Shown here: piece by piece, positions 8,414-16,677 of the stretch
How the letters are laid out: each line of letters opens with the position of its first letter
Numbering within the stretch: position 1 is the first letter of the stretch
DNA from: CBDFKS01 sp965248905
GTDB taxonomy: Bacteria > Chloroflexota > Dehalococcoidia > Lucifugimonadales > JAGWBF01
DNA: 64,000 nt
Direction: 5' to 3'
Assembly: GCA_965248905.1 (NCBI GenBank)
Contig: CBDFKS010000004.1
Span: 1 to 64,000 of the forward strand
Notes under the pieces: model-generated
Seen by the model: only the letters and a program-made list of their open reading frames with translations
Database searches by the model: none
Told to the model about the DNA's origin: nothing
Translations under genes and position numbers: made by a program

Positions 8414-9241
8414 CTACTTCCACCACAGTCCCACGGTGAAGAACCGCCGCACCCACCTGAGCCGCTCCCTCCTGGTCCGCGCCCACCGGGTGTCGCCCAG
8501 GGCCGCTTCTATCGAGCGTCGCTGCCCGTTCCTCCACACCCCCGCGAGCGGCTGGGTCTCGGGCGGCAGGGTCAGCCCGTGCTCCTCGGCCATAGCCAGC
8601 TCCAGATTCAGGATGCGCTCCTCCGTCACCAGCCACGACAGGCTCCTGACGTCGTTGGGATGGCCTTCCCTGAGCCTTCGCCACTCCTCGACCAGCGGCC
8701 ACGCCGCGCCATAGACCTCCTCGTCGTCTGGCGCAGGCTCACGGGTCACCAGTTCGGGATACTTCCGCCGGGACTGGACACGGACCACAGGCTTTCTGAC
8801 CTCGCTGGCCGCTGACGCTCCGCCGTATCCCGCCTCCACCTGGGCCAGACGCCGCTCCAACTGGCGCAGAGCCCTGGTGTGCTCCTCTCCCAGGGCCTTC
8901 ACCTGGCCCTCGACGAAGGCTCGCACCTTGCCGAGACTGCTCTTGATCTTCTGTTCCAGGCCCTCCACCCGCCCCTCCAGAGCTGCGATGCGTTCCTGCT
9001 GCGCGGCCATAGCTTTGGACTCCCTGGACAGGAGCAAACGATCCAACGCATGGCTCATGCGCGGCGAAAGGCTGCCGGTCTCCACGGCTCTAGCCAGGGT
9101 CTTGTAGTTGACGCCCAGCAGGTCCGCCGCTTCCATGCGCCCTTTCTCGCGTATCACGTCGAGCAGCAGCGCCATGAGCCGCAACTCGTGCAGGTTCTCC
9201 AGGCTCCTCGTCTTTTCCATCGCTACAGCCCTCTCTTTCAT
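8414..9241 (-). CDS. helix-turn-helix / coiled-coil protein
   Basis: 275 residues from ATG 9241, preceded by GTGAGGGACCG. An ATG eight codons later (MEKTRSLENL) also has a good AGAGGG site; the longer ORF to 9313 lacks one. Residues about 15-70 (LMALLLDVIREKGRMEAADL..NYKTLARAVETG) form a DNA-binding helix-turn-helix of the Fis/Mor type. Residues about 75-140 are a charged coiled coil (ERIAALEGRVEGLEQKI). A basic Trp/Arg-rich C-terminal domain ends in RRERLRWVRRFF. It is probably a regulator or DNA-organising protein of the mobile island. A 16-bp palindrome and related repeats lie just upstream, consistent with autoregulation. Confidence 0.65.
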   Translation of the reverse strand: MKERAVAMEKTRSLENLHELRLMALLLDVIREKGRMEAADLLGVNYKTLARAVETGSLSPRMSHALDRLLLSRESKAMAAQQERIAALEGRVEGLEQKIKSSLGKVRAFVEGQVKALGEEHTRALRQLERRLAQVEAGYGGASAASEVRKPVVRVQSRRKYPELVTREPAPDDEEVYGAAWPLVEEWRRLREGHPNDVRSLSWLVTEERILNLELAMAEEHGLTLPPETQPLAGVWRNGQRRSIEAALGDTRWARTRRERLRWVRRFFTVGLWWK

Positions 9242-9261
9242 CGGTCCCTCACTCCCACTTC

Positions 9262-9336
9262 CGAAAAGGAAACTTCTCCACGACGAAAGGGAAGTCGGCT
9301 CACAAATCGGCACTTCCTTTTAGGGAAGTTTCCCTA
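9262..9336 (-). promoter_or_regulatory. palindrome and repeated GGAAACTTC boxes, candidate operator
   Basis: TAGGGAA-GT-TTCCCTA (9321-9336) is a perfect 7-bp inverted repeat. Related boxes occur at about 9265-9280 (AAAAGGAAACTTCTCC) and 9311-9320 (CACTTCCTTT), all within 100 nt upstream of the helix-turn-helix gene start at 9241. Clustered related boxes before such a gene suggest an operator. Confidence 0.4.
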
Positions 9337-9670
9337 GCCCGTTCCTGGCACCACCCCCTGGAACCCGCTCTGGACACAAAGTGCTTGCTGAGATGGTCCT
9401 GTAGGGGGTGTTTTACCCCCGAATTAGCTTGCTCAGGACCCCGACTTCCCTTTTTGGAACAAACTCAAATCTCTGTACACGTCCATCACACTTCAAGGGA
9501 TTATGCCCAGATCGAAGGCTGGCAGCTTGAAAGGGAGGGTGAGCCACCCCCCCTTTCACTTGGCAGACATGGGAGGGGCGTACGACGCCGCAAGTCCAAC
9601 ACTCAGAGCCGAAGGAAAGGACAGTTGCTCCCGCACCATCCCTAGAGAGCCCTACCACCGGAATAGCGAT
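9337..9670. other. intergenic region between divergent genes
   Basis: No gene is supported. A small hairpin GGGGGT-GTTTT-ACCCCC spans 9404-9420. The region must hold the promoters of the minus-strand helix-turn-helix gene and the plus-strand 70-aa/PP-loop pair, but no strong -35/-10 pair was found. Confidence 0.4.
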
Positions 9671-9883
9671 ATGGAAGATACCAAGAACCAGCACAAACCC
9701 AAAGGCGCCAGGAAAGACCCCGGTGAGCTGCGGGTCGTGAGCATCGACTTCAACCCCGGCCCCGACGCCCAGGACCGGCTGCGCCGCCTCTTCACCCTGC
9801 TCGTCAAGTACGCAACCGAAGACAAGCTCCCTGCACCGGACGCGGACTCTTCATCAGAGGACGGCTGCGAGGTAGAAGCCTGA
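9671..9883 (+). CDS. small hypothetical protein coupled to PP-loop gene (70 aa)
   Basis: ATG at 9671; the TGA overlaps the ATG of the next gene (TGATG), so the two are translationally coupled. The N-terminus is basic (NQHKPKGARKDP). The core ELRVVSIDFNPGPDAQDRLR, then RLFTLLVKYA, is strand-helix like. The C-terminus is acidic (DADSSSEDGCEVEA). No family is recognised; coupling suggests it works with the PP-loop protein. Confidence 0.6.
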   Translation: MEDTKNQHKPKGARKDPGELRVVSIDFNPGPDAQDRLRRLFTLLVKYATEDKLPAPDADSSSEDGCEVEA

Positions 9884-10719
9884 TGCAGCCCACCCATTCC
9901 CTGACGGTCATTAGCCTGGGCGGAGGCGTCCAGTCCTCCGTCATGGCCCTCATGGCAAGCCAGGGAGCATTCGACGCCATCCCCGACTGCGCCATCTTCG
10001 CCGACACCCACTGGGAGCCTCCCGGTCTCTACACTCGCCTCGATTGGCTCGCCGAGCGTCTCGGCTTCCCCGTGTACGTCGTGGACAACGGGCGGAGTCT
10101 CCGCGAGGACGTCAATACCCTCACCAACCACTCAGGCAACCACAGCTTCGTAGACCTTCCCCTCTATCTGAAGGGACGCAACGGCCATGGCGATGGCATC
10201 GGGCGGCGTCAGTGCACCGAGCACTACAAGATAAGGCCGATTCAGCGGAAGATACGCGAGATGCTGGGACTCACAAAAGGACAACGTGTTCCGTCCGGCA
10301 CCGCCGTCGAGCTGTGGCTGGGCATCTCTACCGACGAGGCCATCCGCATGAAGCCCTCTCGCGATAGATGGATACAGAACCGTTACCCCCTCATCGAAGC
10401 CGGGATGTCCAGGAAGCAATGCATTGCGTGGTGGCAGGCCCGCTACGACCGGCCGCTGGAGCGTTCAGCCTGCATTGGCTGCCCATACCAGTCACGGCAG
10501 CGGTGGGTCGAGACCAAGCGCAGGTGGCTGGAGCTGTTTGCCGAGGCAGTGGGGATCGACGCCAACCCCAGAGGACGGTTGGCCTTCGCCAAGGAGCCCT
10601 ACCTGCATCCACGACGGGTGCCCCTCGCACTCGTTGCCGAACCCGTCCGGGTGCCGGTCGGTTCCGACATCCGCCTCATCGAGGCTGACCGCCTGCGCGA
10701 GGGGCACTGCGGCGCCTGA
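9883..10719 (+). CDS. PP-loop ATPase, PAPS-reductase-like, mobile-element type
   Basis: 278 residues. Residues 11-19 (SLGGGVQSS) are the PP-loop that binds ATP in the adenine nucleotide alpha-hydrolase superfamily (PAPS reductase, TtcA, QueC, DndC). A second block has C111 in RRQCTEHYKIRPIQ, followed by C180 and C197/C200 (ACIGCPYQ), a spacing that could hold an Fe-S cluster or serve sulfur transfer. Homologous proteins are common in phages and plasmids and usually have no proven substrate. True assimilatory PAPS reductases have a different C-terminal Cys motif, so sulfate reduction is unlikely. Placement beside a recombinase and a DUF1016 nuclease suggests nucleic-acid modification or defence, which is inference. 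Confidence 0.75.
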   Translation: MQPTHSLTVISLGGGVQSSVMALMASQGAFDAIPDCAIFADTHWEPPGLYTRLDWLAERLGFPVYVVDNGRSLREDVNTLTNHSGNHSFVDLPLYLKGRNGHGDGIGRRQCTEHYKIRPIQRKIREMLGLTKGQRVPSGTAVELWLGISTDEAIRMKPSRDRWIQNRYPLIEAGMSRKQCIAWWQARYDRPLERSACIGCPYQSRQRWVETKRRWLELFAEAVGIDANPRGRLAFAKEPYLHPRRVPLALVAEPVRVPVGSDIRLIEADRLREGHCGA

Positions 10720-10801
10720 ATGGGCCGCATTCACGACGAGACGGCGGGGAGCCTATTTTCTAGTTGCCAAGGCGCTTCACTGCTGCGGAGAGGAGGGCGC
10801 T

Positions 10802-12023
10802 ATGGCAGAAAGAGCGGAGGAACGGGTCATGAAAAAGACGGTCGCAGCTGGCGAGCTTGATGCTCCGTATCAAGTGGTCTTCGGAGATGTGTCGAAGATT
10901 GTCGATGCCGCCAGGGACTCGGCAACCCGTTCGGTGAATGCCGCCATGACTGCCGCGTATTGGTTGATCGGACATCGCATCGTTGAGTTCGAGCAGTCAG
11001 GAGAAGAGCGGGCTAGGTACGGAACGGCGCTCATGGAAAGACTGGCGGCGGACTTGACCCAGCGGTTTGGACGCGGCTTCTCCCGTCAGAACATCCAATA
11101 CATGCGTCTCTTCTACGTCTCATATCCATCCGATCAGATTCGCCAGGCGCTGTCTGGCAAATTGGCTCGATCCCCTAGGCGTCGGATACGCCCGACGCCG
11201 TCTGGCGAATCCGACGCCACTTTCCTTGAAATACGCCTGGGAGAGCTTCTCGCGGCCTTATCCGCTGCCCTGGTCCGCCTACGTGCGGCTGCTATCGGTC
11301 AAGAACACAAGCGCCCGTGAATTCTATGGAGCAGAGGCGCTCCGAGGAGGGTGGTCGATTCGCCAGCTCGACCGGCAGATCAATTCCCAGTTCTACGAGC
11401 GCACGGCTCTATCGAAGAACAAGGCCGCCATGCTGACGGAGGGGCAGAAGCCCCGTCACGAAGATCGCGTGGAGATTAAAGACCCGTTCGTCCTCGAATT
11501 CCTCGACCTCAAGGACGAGTACTCGGAAAGCGATCTGGAAGAGGCGCTCATCCGCCACCTGGAGACCTTCCTCCTGGAACTGGGCGGTGACTTCTGCTTC
11601 ATGGGCCGCCAAAGGCGTCTGCGCATCGGCGACAAATGGTACCGGGTCGACTTGCTGTTCTTTCACCGGCGGCTGCGATGTCTGGTAGTCATCGACTTGA
11701 AGATCGGTGGTTTCACTCACGCCGACGCCGGGCAGATGCACCTCTACCTGAACTATGCGCGGGCGCACTGGGGCCGCGAGGGCGAGAACCCGCCCGTTGG
11801 ACTGGTCCTCTGCTCAGAAAAGGATGAGGCGCTTGCGCGATATGCCCTCGAAGGCTTGCCAAACAACGTGATGGCAGCGGAGTACCGAATTACCCTGCCC
11901 AACGAGGAGCTTCTGGCAGCGGAGATTGACCGAACGCGGCAGGTGATAGAATCGCGCGGCTCGATAACGTCAGAGGCTCCGCTAAGTAGCGGCACGCTAA
12001 CAGTAGAGAATCCGAAAGAATGA
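10802..12023 (+). pseudogene. DUF1016 (YhcG-type) PD-(D/E)XK nuclease, frameshifted
   Basis: ATG 10802 follows a strong GAGGAGGG site. The first frame gives the N-terminal DUF1016 domain (NAAMTAAYWLIGHRIVEFEQ, GRGFSRQNIQYMRLFY) up to about 11150. From roughly 11190 the next frame carries LPWSAYVRLLSVKNTSAREF, GGWSIRQLDRQINSQFYERT and the nuclease domain (WYRVDLLFFHR..LVVIDLKIG, a D..(D/E)xK core) to the TAA at 12023. The frames join around a short inverted repeat, GGCGTCGG/CCGACGCC (11178-11199), that looks inserted. These proteins occur in defence islands and beside restriction systems. Here the gene is broken unless recoded or mis-sequenced. Confidence 0.75.
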
Positions 12024-12150
12024 GCAAGGCAACGCAACGAGCGGGAACGGCAGACTCATCAGCAACTGTGCCGATGGAATTCGTTGGCGAGTCCGTGGAG
12101 CCTGCGATGCAACAAAGAGGGCCTGGCGTAGCGCATTTGAGAATGGCCCT

Positions 12151-12179
12151 TTGACGGTGCCCCGGCCACAGAGTAGAAT
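12151..12179 (+). promoter_or_regulatory. strong sigma70-type promoter
   Basis: TTGACG (12151-12156), exactly 17 nt, then TAGAAT (12174-12179): five of six matches at both boxes. Transcription would start near 12187, with no ORF of note before the terminator at 12274-12311. Confidence 0.6.
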
Positions 12180-12186
12180 GCTGGGT

Positions 12187-12311
12187 AGAAGTTGGCCCGG
12201 CGATGCTTGAAACACCCCGGGCCGTGGCTCCACCTGAACGGATCAGGTGATGCGATTAGATTCTACTACTCGCAGACCCGCTCCCGACAGGAGGCGGGTC
12301 TCTTGTTTTTC
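12187..12311 (+). ncRNA. candidate structured small RNA or leader
   Basis: The roughly 125-nt stretch between a near-consensus promoter and an intrinsic terminator holds three consecutive hairpins: GGCCCGG/CCGGGCC (12194-12200 and 12217-12223), CACCTGA/TCAGGTG (12231-12237 and 12243-12249), and the terminator stem. No start codon with a ribosome site opens a useful ORF. It lies 29 nt before the serine recombinase gene, so it is either an independent small RNA or an attenuated leader controlling the recombinase. It matches no RNA family I know. Confidence 0.4.
12274..12311 (+). terminator. intrinsic terminator
   Basis: AGACCCGC (12274-12281) pairs with GCGGGTCT (12294-12301), with a further CTCC/GGAG inner stem, followed by CTTGTTTTT. 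It separates the candidate RNA from the recombinase gene. Confidence 0.7.
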
Positions 12312-12339
12312 TAACGAAGAACAACAATAGGAGGAAATC

Positions 12340-12534
12340 ATGGCGAAGACCAGGGCACAGAGACAGGAGCACGGCAAGAGGGCGGCCATCTACGCCCGCG
12401 TCTCCGACAAGAGCCAAGACACAGAGGACAAGACCTCTCTTTCCGAGCAGACCATCGAGATGGAAGCCTACTGCGAGGGCAAGGGGATGGCCATCACGGC
12501 CCGCTACCAGGAGGTGGGCAGGGGCTGGACCAAG
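12340..12534 (+). pseudogene. serine recombinase, N-terminal part (split by IS1182)
   Basis: ATG 12340 after AGGAGG. AAIYARVSDKSQ carries the catalytic serine (S22) of the resolvase/invertase fold, and SEQTIEMEAYCEGKGMA is the usual next helix. The gene is interrupted after GRGWTK by the IS at 12535. Removing the IS and one CAAG copy joins it in frame to the part at 14245-14617 (GRGWTK-KRPEFQRML). The protein would drive integration and excision of the island. The C-terminal zinc-ribbon/coiled-coil domain is missing, so it was dead even before or besides the IS1182 insertion. Confidence 0.85.
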
Positions 12535-14240
12535 GAGCCTGTCTCAAAAGGTGTATGCATTCTCTTATAAGAAAGAAAAGGTTAGAATTGTCTGCAAGAA
12601 TTGAGCAAAGGAGAGTCCAATGCCGCTTCGGCCGCTGAATCGAGAGCAGACATGGTTGTTTCCGCCGACTCTGGACGAAGTTGTGCCGCAAGACCATCCA
12701 GCGAGGTTTGTGGCAGAGTTTGTGGATGCTTTGGACCGTTGGGGATGGTCTGAGTTGGGTGTTGAGGTAGATGGAGAGGCATTGGGAGCGCCGGCGTACC
12801 ACCCTCGTGGGCTGTTGAGCGTGTGGCTGTATGGGTTCATGACTGGGGTGCGTTCCTGTCGCAAGCTGGAGGCGGCCTGCCGAGACCAGATACCGTACCT
12901 TTGGCTGACAGGTTGGCAGCATCCGGACCACAATACCTTGTGGCGGTTCTACAGAGACCATCGTGGAGCAATGAGGAAGCTCTTTAAGCGGACGGTGCGC
13001 ATGGCGGTGGCCATGGGCTTGGTGGATTTGGCGGTGCAGGCGGTGGATGGGACAAAGATAGTTGCCAACGCAGCGAAGGACAGGACCCAGGATGCTGAAG
13101 GGCTGCAGCGACTGCTGGAGCGGGTGGAGACGGCAATTAGAGACCTTGAAGCGCAGAACGAGGCAGGAGAAGGCGCTGTCCCTACGCGGCTTCCAAAGAA
13201 ACTGGCCAAAAAGGAGGCGCTGAGAGAACAGGTGCAGCAGGCAATGGAACAGCTTGCAGGCGAAGAGGAACAGCAACGCATCAATCTTACCGACAGCGAT
13301 GCTGGGCTGATGAAGGGTAGACAGGGTATCGTGGCTGGGTACAATGCCCAAGTGATGGTCTCGCCACTGCAGATGGCCACCGACGAAGGCACTGGGCTGG
13401 TGATCACCGCAGCGGACGTAGTGTGTGACGCCAACGACTATGGCCAGTTGACTCCGATGCTGGAACAAGCGGAGGAGATGACCGGAGACAAGGCGCAAGT
13501 AACGCTGGCCGACGCGGGCTATCACTCCGGCGCCAACCTGGAGGAGTGCGCCCAACGGGAACAACAGGTGATCATGCCAGAGTCCCAGCACAAAGCCCTG
13601 GAGCACCCGTACCACAAGGACCGCTTTTGCTACGACGAGCAGACGGATAGTTACACCTGTCCACAGGGCCAGAGACTCCGCTTCACCCGAGTTAAGCGGA
13701 CCAGGGGGACGCTCATGCGGCTGTATCGAGCCTCCGGAGCCATCTGCCGGGTGTGTCCGGCCTTCGGCATTTGCACCAAGGACGGGCGTCATGGGCGTGG
13801 GCTGGAGGTAGGACCTTACGAAGCCGTCCTGCGTCTTCATCGGGTATGGATGTCTACCGAGGAGGCCAAAAAGGCATACAAGCAGCGTATGCAACTGCCG
13901 GAACCAGCTTTTGGGATTCTCAAAGAGCAACAAAGAGCTCGGGGGTTCTTGCTCCGTGGCGTTGTCAATGTGTCGGCCGAGTGGACCTTGTTGGCCACAA
14001 GCTTCAACCTGCGCACCTTGTGGCGTATATGGCGCGACTGGGGCAGACTTAGGTGGAGCCAGAGCTGGGCGCCGCCGGCGATAGCAGGGCCATGATGAGA
14101 TGACCGACTACGGCGTGTAAACCGCGCCATCCGCAAGATCCGATCGCTGTCGAGTCATCGTTTCCACTGCGCCAAACAGACTCGGACCTAGCATTATCGA
14201 CTGACTCGTCGTCAATAATCCATCATTCTGGGACAGGCTC
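12535..14240 (+). mobile_element. IS1182-family insertion sequence, complete
   Basis: 1,706 bp with inverted ends GAGCCTGTCTCA (left) and GAGCCTGTCCCA (right, read inward). The target CAAG is duplicated at 12531-12534 and 14241-14244. It carries one transposase gene. Clean ends, an intact ORF and perfect target duplication point to a recent insertion. A remnant tail of a related element lies at 6700-6840. Confidence 0.9.
12620..14095 (+). CDS. IS1182-family transposase
   Basis: 491 residues, full length for the family, starting at ATG 12620 behind AAAGGAG. The N-terminal domain with HPDHNTLWRFYRDHR is typical. The DDE core is D143 (AVDGTKIVANA), D298 (VTLADAGYHSG) and E428 (LPEPAFGILKEQ). 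A helical insertion (residues about 155-225) and a Cys-containing insert (SGAICRVCPAFGIC) separate the last two. The end is AEWTLLATSFNLRTLW. No damage is visible, so it may be active. Confidence 0.92.
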   Translation: MPLRPLNREQTWLFPPTLDEVVPQDHPARFVAEFVDALDRWGWSELGVEVDGEALGAPAYHPRGLLSVWLYGFMTGVRSCRKLEAACRDQIPYLWLTGWQHPDHNTLWRFYRDHRGAMRKLFKRTVRMAVAMGLVDLAVQAVDGTKIVANAAKDRTQDAEGLQRLLERVETAIRDLEAQNEAGEGAVPTRLPKKLAKKEALREQVQQAMEQLAGEEEQQRINLTDSDAGLMKGRQGIVAGYNAQVMVSPLQMATDEGTGLVITAADVVCDANDYGQLTPMLEQAEEMTGDKAQVTLADAGYHSGANLEECAQREQQVIMPESQHKALEHPYHKDRFCYDEQTDSYTCPQGQRLRFTRVKRTRGTLMRLYRASGAICRVCPAFGICTKDGRHGRGLEVGPYEAVLRLHRVWMSTEEAKKAYKQRMQLPEPAFGILKEQQRARGFLLRGVVNVSAEWTLLATSFNLRTLWRIWRDWGRLRWSQSWAPPAIAGP

Positions 14241-14244
14241 CAAG

Positions 14245-14617
14245 AAGCGCCCCGAGTTCCAGCGGATGCTCTCCGACGCCAAGCAGGGACTATTTGACAC
14301 CATCGTCTGCTGGAAGTCCGATCGGCTGAGTAGAGGGATGTACCCCGCAGCCGCTCTGATGGAGGTGGTGGAGGCTCACCAGATACGGCTTGAGGCCGTC
14401 ATGGATGCCATCGACATGAAAACTTTCGGCCTGATGGCGGCCATCGGGAAGATTGAACTGGACAACTTCCGCGAGCGGTCGTCGCTGGGCAAGCGGGGGA
14501 CGGCCAAGCAAGGACGCATACCGTCCGGCGGCCTTCCCTACGGCTACTGTATCGGAGACGACGGCAGGCCAGAGGTAGACGAGGCCGAGGCGGAGATCGT
14601 CCGCCGAATCTTCCGTC
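14245..14617 (+). pseudogene. serine recombinase, central part
   Basis: Continues the recombinase after the IS1182 element: KRPEFQRMLSDAKQGLFDTI, CWKSDRLSRG (the conserved DRxxR of the catalytic domain), ELDNFRERSSLGKRG, then the start of the recombinase domain with PSGGLPYGYCIGDDGRPEVD and EAEIVRRIFRLR. It stops at the end of an IS3-type element at 14618, and no continuation is found after 17042. The ORF reads on into the element to 14682. Confidence 0.85.
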
Positions 14618-14668
14618 TGAGGTGGATCCCATCAGTTGGACAGCATTGGGGCAATATTAAGCGAGAGT
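14618..14668 (+). repeat. left inverted end of IS3-type element
   Basis: Starts TGAGGTGGATCC, then TTGGACAG and TAAGCGAGAGTCC, matching the reverse complement of 16996-17042. Confidence 0.65.
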
Positions 14669-14785
14669 CCCGTCGCTCCTGAGTAGGATACAAACGCTCT
14701 TCCTGGGAACCACCTCCTCTCTATTGTCTGTTGGGTTGATTGCACCGATCCCCCGTTAAACCTTTATTATGGACGCTACGATGCG

Positions 14786-15784
14786 CTATCCGCTGGCCGC
14801 CGAGACCATAGCTTCAACGAGTGCCATGAGCACCCTAAGATCGTTAGCCATTGCTGTGAATACCATGGAGCTAGGGGCGTTGCCCCAGTGCATATGATAT
14901 ATGGGCCCTCCCTTCCACTGCACCCAAGCGAGGTCACCCTCCCGTCCAGCAGCCAACACCTCCCAGTCTGAACCCTGGGCATAGAGGGCGACGAATTGAC
15001 CGGCGTTGGTATCGGGCGGAAAGAAGCCCCCTTCGGCGAGGTCTTGGACGGTCACCGACGTCGCATTACCAGTCGTCTCTGGATCCTCTCCGTATATGGC
15101 TATGAGAAAGCCGGCGCCACGTCGCTCGAACGGTGCTCTGATCCTGTGTCCAGCGATCTCTGAAGGTAATCTCTCGAACAAAGCCGAGCTCTCTTCGACA
15201 TTGTTGGGCCAGGAGACAGTGCCAAGTACCGCGGGGGCTGAGGCCTCGGGCAACAGTTCGAAAGACGGTTGGGGCTCCATGATTCCACAACCAACTAAGG
15301 CATCAAGCTCTTCGGGGGTTGGCGGGCGCTCCCCGGTTTTTTTCGCTTCACGTACTGCCTGCTCCCCTATGGCCTCAACAAGACATGCCTCCTGCTCGGG
15401 TGTGAGTCCCTTCCCCTCCTCCACTGCCACTGGCTCGGGTGTGGGTCCATTCCCCTCTCCCACTGCCACTGCGAGTCTGCAACCGGCGATAGCGTCAATC
15501 TCATGGGAGGTTGGCGGGCGCTGCCCGCTGGACACTTCACGTGCTGCCCGCTCCCCTATGGCCTCAGCAAGACATGCCTCCTGCTCGGGTGTGAGTCTAC
15601 TCCTCTCCCTTACTACCACTGCTGGGGAGGGGGTTGGACTGGGTGCAGACGTGGCCGTGGGGGAGGGGGTCGGACTGGGTGCAGACGTGGCGGTAGAAGA
15701 GGGGGTTGGCTTCGACTCTCCTCCGCATGCGACCAATATCACTAGCAATAGGGCTGCCATCGGAACGATCAAACGCATGATCAA
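14786..15784 (-). CDS. secreted lipoprotein with duplicated Cys-containing repeat
   Basis: 332 residues. The signal peptide with lipobox (AALLLVILVACGG) predicts a lipid-anchored surface protein. A low-complexity Pro/Ser/Thr linker (two copies of TATSAPSPTPSP) follows. Then come two copies of a module beginning LTPEQEACL(A/V)EAIGE and including RPPT..E(I/L)DA(I/L).GC, and a globular C-terminal half (LFERLPSEIAGHRIRAPFER, WVQWKGGPIYHMHWGN). The gene lies inside an IS3-type element and reads in the same direction as the transposase, so it looks like a passenger. Function unknown; the repeats with paired Cys suggest disulfide-bonded extracellular modules. Confidence 0.75.
   Translation of the reverse strand: MIMRLIVPMAALLLVILVACGGESKPTPSSTATSAPSPTPSPTATSAPSPTPSPAVVVRERSRLTPEQEACLAEAIGERAAREVSSGQRPPTSHEIDAIAGCRLAVAVGEGNGPTPEPVAVEEGKGLTPEQEACLVEAIGEQAVREAKKTGERPPTPEELDALVGCGIMEPQPSFELLPEASAPAVLGTVSWPNNVEESSALFERLPSEIAGHRIRAPFERRGAGFLIAIYGEDPETTGNATSVTVQDLAEGGFFPPDTNAGQFVALYAQGSDWEVLAAGREGDLAWVQWKGGPIYHMHWGNAPSSMVFTAMANDLRVLMALVEAMVSAASG
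15630..15710 (-). repeat. short tandem repeat in lipoprotein linker
   Basis: Two near-identical units of about 36 bp (containing GGACTGGGTGCAGACGTGGC) encode the Pro/Ser/Thr linker; copy number may vary between strains. Confidence 0.6.
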
Positions 15785-15849
15785 ACGGGCACCTCCTCAT
15801 CTATCTGTGTCTTCGCTGCTGGCACTGGTGGCCGCTCGATGCAAAGCCA

Positions 15850-16677
15850 CTAGAGTTTAAAAACCTCGGCTGGTGTCCGGTAGTCCAAGGCCTGATGGGG
15901 TCTTTGGGTGTTGTAGAAGCGAAAGTAGGCGTCGAGCCCGGCCTTGGCCTCCCGTCCGTTCGAGTAAGCATTCAGGTAGACCTCTTCGTACTTCACTGTC
16001 CTCCACAGCCGCTCCACAAAGATGTTGTCAGTGTACCGCCCTTTCCCGTCCATGCTGATTCTAACACCATCCCGCTCGACAAGCCCGGTAAAGGCCTCGC
16101 TGGTGAATTGGCTCCCTTGGTCGGTGTTGAAGACCTCCGGCTTTCCTTTGCTCAGCGCCTTCTCGAAGGCCTCGAGGCAGAAGTCGACATCCAGGGTGTT
16201 GGACAGGCTCCAGGCCACCGCGTAGCGGCTATACCAGTCCATGATGGCCACCAGGTACAGGAAGCCTCTGGCCATAGGGATGTATGTAATGTCGGCTGCC
16301 CACACCTGGTTGGGTCGGGTGATCTCCATGCCACTCAGCAAGTAGGGATACACCTTGTGCCCTGGTGCCGGCCGGCTGGTCCGAGGCCGCCGGTAGATGG
16401 CTGTCAGCCCCATGGTCCGCATTAAGCGCTGGACCCGCTTCCGGCTCACCTGGTGGCCCTGCCTACTGAGCCAGACCCTTATGCGCCGCGATCCGTAGAA
16501 AGGCGTGACCAGGTATTGCTGGTCTATCAGCTTCATCAAGGCCAGGTCTCCAGGGAGTACTCCCTTGGGCCGGTAATACAGGCTGGAGCGGCTGATGTCC
16601 AGCAAGGCGCACTGCCGGACCGTAGACAGGGCCGGATGCTGGCGGTCGACCATTCCACGCCGCCGCTCCCGGCTCAT
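15850..16677 (-). CDS. IS3-family transposase OrfB (DDE integrase)
   Basis: 275 residues. An HTH_21-like N-terminal part (CALLDISRSSLYYRPKG) precedes the integrase core with NQVWAADITYI (first D), FNTDQGSQFTS (second D) and NIFVERLWRT (catalytic E), ending RPHQALDYRTPAEVF. The start ATG overlaps the orfA stop (ATGA), so it may be made by coupling or by frameshifting from orfA as in other IS3 members. It is intact and may be active. Confidence 0.92.
   Translation of the reverse strand: MSRERRRGMVDRQHPALSTVRQCALLDISRSSLYYRPKGVLPGDLALMKLIDQQYLVTPFYGSRRIRVWLSRQGHQVSRKRVQRLMRTMGLTAIYRRPRTSRPAPGHKVYPYLLSGMEITRPNQVWAADITYIPMARGFLYLVAIMDWYSRYAVAWSLSNTLDVDFCLEAFEKALSKGKPEVFNTDQGSQFTSEAFTGLVERDGVRISMDGKGRYTDNIFVERLWRTVKYEEVYLNAYSNGREAKAGLDAYFRFYNTQRPHQALDYRTPAEVFKL

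Noticed and set aside
12494..13933. 479-aa minus-strand ORF
   Set aside because: Antisense of the IS1182 transposase; Leu/His-rich shadow composition.
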